Shown here: positions 6,289-8,490 of the stretch, piece after piece
Numbering within the stretch: position 1 is the stretch's first letter
Layout: every line of letters begins with the position of its first letter
Assembly: GCA_042096095.1 (NCBI GenBank)
Contig: JBELME010000182.1
Span: 1-8,490, forward strand
From: Enterovibrio sp042096095
GTDB lineage: Bacteria > Pseudomonadota > Gammaproteobacteria > Enterobacterales > Vibrionaceae
Length of the DNA stretch: 8,490 nt
Direction: 5' to 3'
Translations under genes and position numbers: made by a program
Notes under the pieces: model-generated
Database searches by the model: none
What the model saw: only the letters and a program-made list of their open reading frames with translations
What the model was told of the DNA's origin: nothing

Positions 6289-7653
6289 ATGAAGGATAAA
6301 CACGGACTTCTCACAGGCCCGATAGATCAAACCTTGAAAAATATGACCATCCCAATGGTGTTTGGTCTTGTTGCGATCTTGGCATTTAGCCTTGTCGATA
6401 CCTTCTTTATCTCTTTGCTCGGCACCGATGCCTTAGCCGCTGTTAGTTTTACCTTCCCGATTACCTTTGCGGTGAATTGCATCACCATGGGGATCAGCGT
6501 TGGCGTCTCAACGAGCGTTGCACGACTTCTTGGAAAAAACTCGCTTAAAGAGGCAGCGCGTGTTTCAGGGCATGGGTTACTGCTGGCCATCCTTTTGGTT
6601 TTCGCCGCCAGTATGTTGGGTTTAGCCAACATCAATCCATTGTTCCAATTGCTCGGTGCGAAGGCGTCGCTTCTCCCACTGATACATGACTATATGCAAG
6701 TCTGGTATCTCACCATTCCATTGCTGGTCATTCCGATGGCCGGTAACTCAGCAATTCGGGCGACAGGAGATACCAAAACCCCTGCCAAGATCATGATAGT
6801 GGCAGGCATTATCAACGGTGTGCTCGATCCACTTTTAATATTTGGCCTTGGCCCTTTCCCTGAATTGGGCGTACAAGGAGCCGCCATTGCGAGTGCAATC
6901 AGCTGGGCAGGTGCCTTACTTTGCTCGTTGTACGTACTAATAAAGAGGGAAAAGCTGCTGGCCTGGCCGTCGCCAACAAAAATTTGGCAAGATTGGAAAG
7001 ACATTCTGGCCATCGGTACACCCGCCGCCTTGTCGAATGCCCTCAACCCTATCTTCGGTTCCATTTTGATGGCAATGCTTGCTAGCCAAGGGACGGCCAG
7101 TGTGGCGGCCTATGGTGCGGCACAACGCATCGAATCATTGCTACTAATTGTCATGATGGCGCTCACCTCATCACTCACGCCTTTAATGGCGCAAAACTTT
7201 GGTGCTGGAAACCCATCGCGCGCCTTCGAAGGGCTGTTTCGTGCGATGCGGTTTTCCATCCTGTTTCAGTTGATCGTGTTTATCGCCATGGTGCCGCTTA
7301 GTCACCCTATCGCCACCTTGTTTAGCCAAGAACTCGCGGTACAAGAAAAGCTCTGGCATTACCTATTGATTGTTCCTGCAAGCTACGGTTTGCAAGGCAT
7401 CATGATGATGTTAGTCAGTGCATTGAACGCACTGAAAAAAACCGTATTGGCGTTTATTATGAACCTTATGCGTTTGTTCGTGTTGCTCTTACCGCTGGCG
7501 TGGTTAGGCGGCGTGCTAGATCAAACTGAAGGGATGTTTATTGGCATCGCAATTGCCAATGCCATTTCGGGTATCATCGCCTATTTTGCGGCATTGGCGC
7601 TTCGCAAAAATACGCTCACGTCAGACGCTACTGCGTTGGCGAGCAGCAAGTGA
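6289..7653 (+). CDS. MATE family multidrug/sodium efflux transporter, 454 aa
   Basis: This is an inner-membrane transporter of the multidrug and toxic compound extrusion family, which exports cationic drugs and metabolites in exchange for Na+ or H+. The length and the run of about twelve hydrophobic segments in two similar halves fit the family (450-460 aa). Typical stretches are the N-terminal LTGPIDQTLKNMTIPMV, GTDALAAVSFTFPI in the first half, GNSAIRATGDTKTP before the mid-protein loop, and GAAQRIESLLLIVMMAL in the second half. The ribosome binding site is weak (GAGAG at 6280-6284). It is divergent from groES and convergent with the MarR gene, with only 21 nt between their stop codons and no obvious terminator there. 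The substrate cannot be told from sequence. Confidence 0.93.
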   Translation: MKDKHGLLTGPIDQTLKNMTIPMVFGLVAILAFSLVDTFFISLLGTDALAAVSFTFPITFAVNCITMGISVGVSTSVARLLGKNSLKEAARVSGHGLLLAILLVFAASMLGLANINPLFQLLGAKASLLPLIHDYMQVWYLTIPLLVIPMAGNSAIRATGDTKTPAKIMIVAGIINGVLDPLLIFGLGPFPELGVQGAAIASAISWAGALLCSLYVLIKREKLLAWPSPTKIWQDWKDILAIGTPAALSNALNPIFGSILMAMLASQGTASVAAYGAAQRIESLLLIVMMALTSSLTPLMAQNFGAGNPSRAFEGLFRAMRFSILFQLIVFIAMVPLSHPIATLFSQELAVQEKLWHYLLIVPASYGLQGIMMMLVSALNALKKTVLAFIMNLMRLFVLLLPLAWLGGVLDQTEGMFIGIAIANAISGIIAYFAALALRKNTLTSDATALASSK

Positions 7654-7674
7654 AACCAACTTATGTCCGCCACT

Positions 7675-8145
7675 TCAAGGTTCACGGATGACGTTATCTT
7701 CGCTTCGTTGCGTTTTGGCTGACAAGCTATCCAACATCGCCAGAAACGTTTGATAATGTTCTGGCGATAGTTCCGCGAGTAACTCTTTTTCCCATGCCTT
7801 CGCCCTAGGCACGACTTTGTCGTATAGCGCGCGGCCTTTTTCTGTTAGATGAAGGTACGCAGCACGCTGATCTCGCTCATCTCGCGTCTTACACACTAAC
7901 TCCCGCTTCTCCAACCCCACGAGCGTGCGAGAGACTTTGACTTTATCCAGACTCGTTTCAACCGCTAGTGCCTTGGCTTTGATGCCATCTCGCGCCCCCA
8001 AAGATGCCAGAATTCGCCATTCCGGTCGTGTGATCCCAAATTCCTTCTCATAGATATGCGAAAGCGCATCCGCGACATGCGATGCCGTCTTCACCAACTT
8101 GTACGGTAAAAAGTCATCCAATAGAAAAGGTTGCGATACGCCCAT
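7675..8145 (-). CDS. MarR family transcriptional regulator, about 156 aa
   Basis: A dimeric winged-helix regulator of the MarR type, which usually represses a neighbouring gene until a small, often aromatic, ligand binds. The segment RPEWRILASLG begins the helical DNA-binding domain, VSRTLVGLEKRELV holds the recognition helix region, and DERDQRAAYLHLTEKGR is the wing. The frame is open to an ATG at 8175, giving 166 aa, but I prefer the ATG at 8145 because GGGAG (8154-8158) lies 8 nt before it; the ATG at 8151 is only 2 nt from that site. It is divergent from hmgA, with a perfect palindrome between them, so it probably controls homogentisate breakdown and its own expression. It does not belong to the IclR family of the Pseudomonas HmgR repressor. 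Confidence 0.93.
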   Translation of the reverse strand: MGVSQPFLLDDFLPYKLVKTASHVADALSHIYEKEFGITRPEWRILASLGARDGIKAKALAVETSLDKVKVSRTLVGLEKRELVCKTRDERDQRAAYLHLTEKGRALYDKVVPRAKAWEKELLAELSPEHYQTFLAMLDSLSAKTQRSEDNVIREP

Positions 8146-8213
8146 GTTCATTTCTCCCTTCTTCATTGCGATCACTTATCCACTGTTGCCCCAAAAAATT
8201 GCTCTACAGCCCT

Positions 8214-8242
8214 TGCCAATTGTTCAAAATTCGCACTATGCT
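8214..8242 (+). promoter_or_regulatory. hmgA promoter
   Basis: TTGCCA (8214-8219), a 17-nt spacer and TATGCT (8237-8242) make a good sigma-70 promoter. The predicted start, around 8249, lies inside the palindrome at 8246-8267, so a bound repressor would block initiation. The message would carry a leader of about 55 nt before the hmgA ATG. Confidence 0.6.
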
Positions 8243-8243
8243 G

Positions 8244-8273
8244 ATTATAGTTTCAAATGAAACTATATGGCAA
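8244..8273 (-). promoter_or_regulatory. promoter of the marR-family gene
   Basis: On the minus strand TTGCCA (8268-8273), an 18-nt spacer and a perfect TATAAT (8244-8249) form a strong sigma-70 promoter. The 22-bp palindrome occupies essentially the whole spacer. Transcription would start near 8237, about 90 nt before the chosen start codon. Confidence 0.65.
8246..8267. promoter_or_regulatory. 22-bp palindromic operator, probable MarR binding site
   Basis: Perfect 10-bp arms, TATAGTTTCA and TGAAACTATA, flank a 2-bp AA centre. Size and symmetry are typical of MarR-family operators. It sits between divergent marR-family and hmgA genes, overlaps the predicted hmgA start site and fills the spacer of the marR promoter. 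An extra half-site-like GTTTCA lies at 8275-8280. Confidence 0.8.
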
Positions 8274-8303
8274 TGTTTCATCGCAGCAGTATCAGGAGGA
8301 CGC

Positions 8304-8490
8304 ATGCGAAAGTGGTTTTCATTTCCTCTCAAAGAAGGCGTGACTTCTCATCAAGCACATTGTGACTTGCCAGAAGGCACGTTTGAGCGAGAGTGCGGAA
8401 AAGAAGGATTTTTTGGTCCTGCAACGCACATGTACCACCAGCATGCGCCAACAGGATGGAGTGAATGGGAAGGTGATCTGCGCCCCAGAT
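8304..8490 (+). CDS. hmgA: homogentisate 1,2-dioxygenase, N-terminal 62 residues (cut by the window edge)
   Basis: The product would open the aromatic ring of homogentisate to maleylacetoacetate, the central step of tyrosine and phenylalanine breakdown. The visible part starts MRKWFSFPLKEG and contains GKEGFFGPATHMYHQHAPTGW, which I recognise from the N-terminus of bacterial homogentisate dioxygenases. The iron-binding residues lie further on, outside the window. AGGAGG (8294-8299) just upstream of the ATG is a near-perfect ribosome binding site. It is divergent from the MarR gene and probably starts a catabolic operon; loss of this enzyme causes pyomelanin pigment in vibrios. Only the first 62 residues were available for the assignment. 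Confidence 0.78.
   Translation, partial: MRKWFSFPLKEGVTSHQAHCDLPEGTFERECGKEGFFGPATHMYHQHAPTGWSEWEGDLRPR

Overview
The window looks like chromosomal DNA from a gammaproteobacterium, most likely Vibrionaceae. The GroES and GroEL proteins are of the Vibrio housekeeping type, the rRNA operon leader is enterobacterial/Vibrio-like, and a MATE pump, a MarR regulator and a homogentisate dioxygenase start lie alongside. The family-level assignment rests on recalled protein similarity, not on a search.

Layout from left to right. Bases 1-143 hold, on the minus strand, the promoter and start of the leader of an rRNA operon whose 16S gene lies beyond the left edge. After an intergenic stretch comes the groESL terminator (433-457). 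Bases 485-4038 are a complete group II intron of 3554 nt on the minus strand. It encodes a reverse transcriptase/maturase/HNH protein and has unusually long non-RT portions. groEL (4038-5675) and groES (5721-6011) follow on the minus strand, behind a sigma-32 type heat-shock promoter at 6096-6128. The right part carries a plus-strand MATE transporter, a convergent minus-strand MarR regulator, and a divergent plus-strand hmgA start cut by the right edge.

The central observation is that the intron sits inside the groEL stop codon. The exon gives TA and the first intron base G completes TAG, so the unspliced message still terminates GroEL correctly. Splicing joins TA to the downstream exon ATCATC and restores TAA. 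The 5' end (GTGCGACA), domain V, domain VI with a single bulged A 7 nt from the 3' end, and a 6-bp EBS1-IBS1 pairing in a hairpin loop all agree on these boundaries. A group II intron in the groEL stop codon is known from Azotobacter, so the site is not new in principle. The intron is expected to be co-transcribed with groESL and so to be heat-inducible. It also pushes the groEL terminator about 3.6 kb away from the stop codon.

The least explained part is 560-1356, about 800 nt between the end of the RT gene and domain V. It holds two possible small hydrophobic-protein genes (36 and 33 codons), a UUCG-capped 10-bp hairpin between them, and a structured leader. At the right end, one perfect 22-bp palindrome lies at the predicted hmgA start site and fills the spacer of the divergent MarR promoter, which suggests a single operator controlling both genes.
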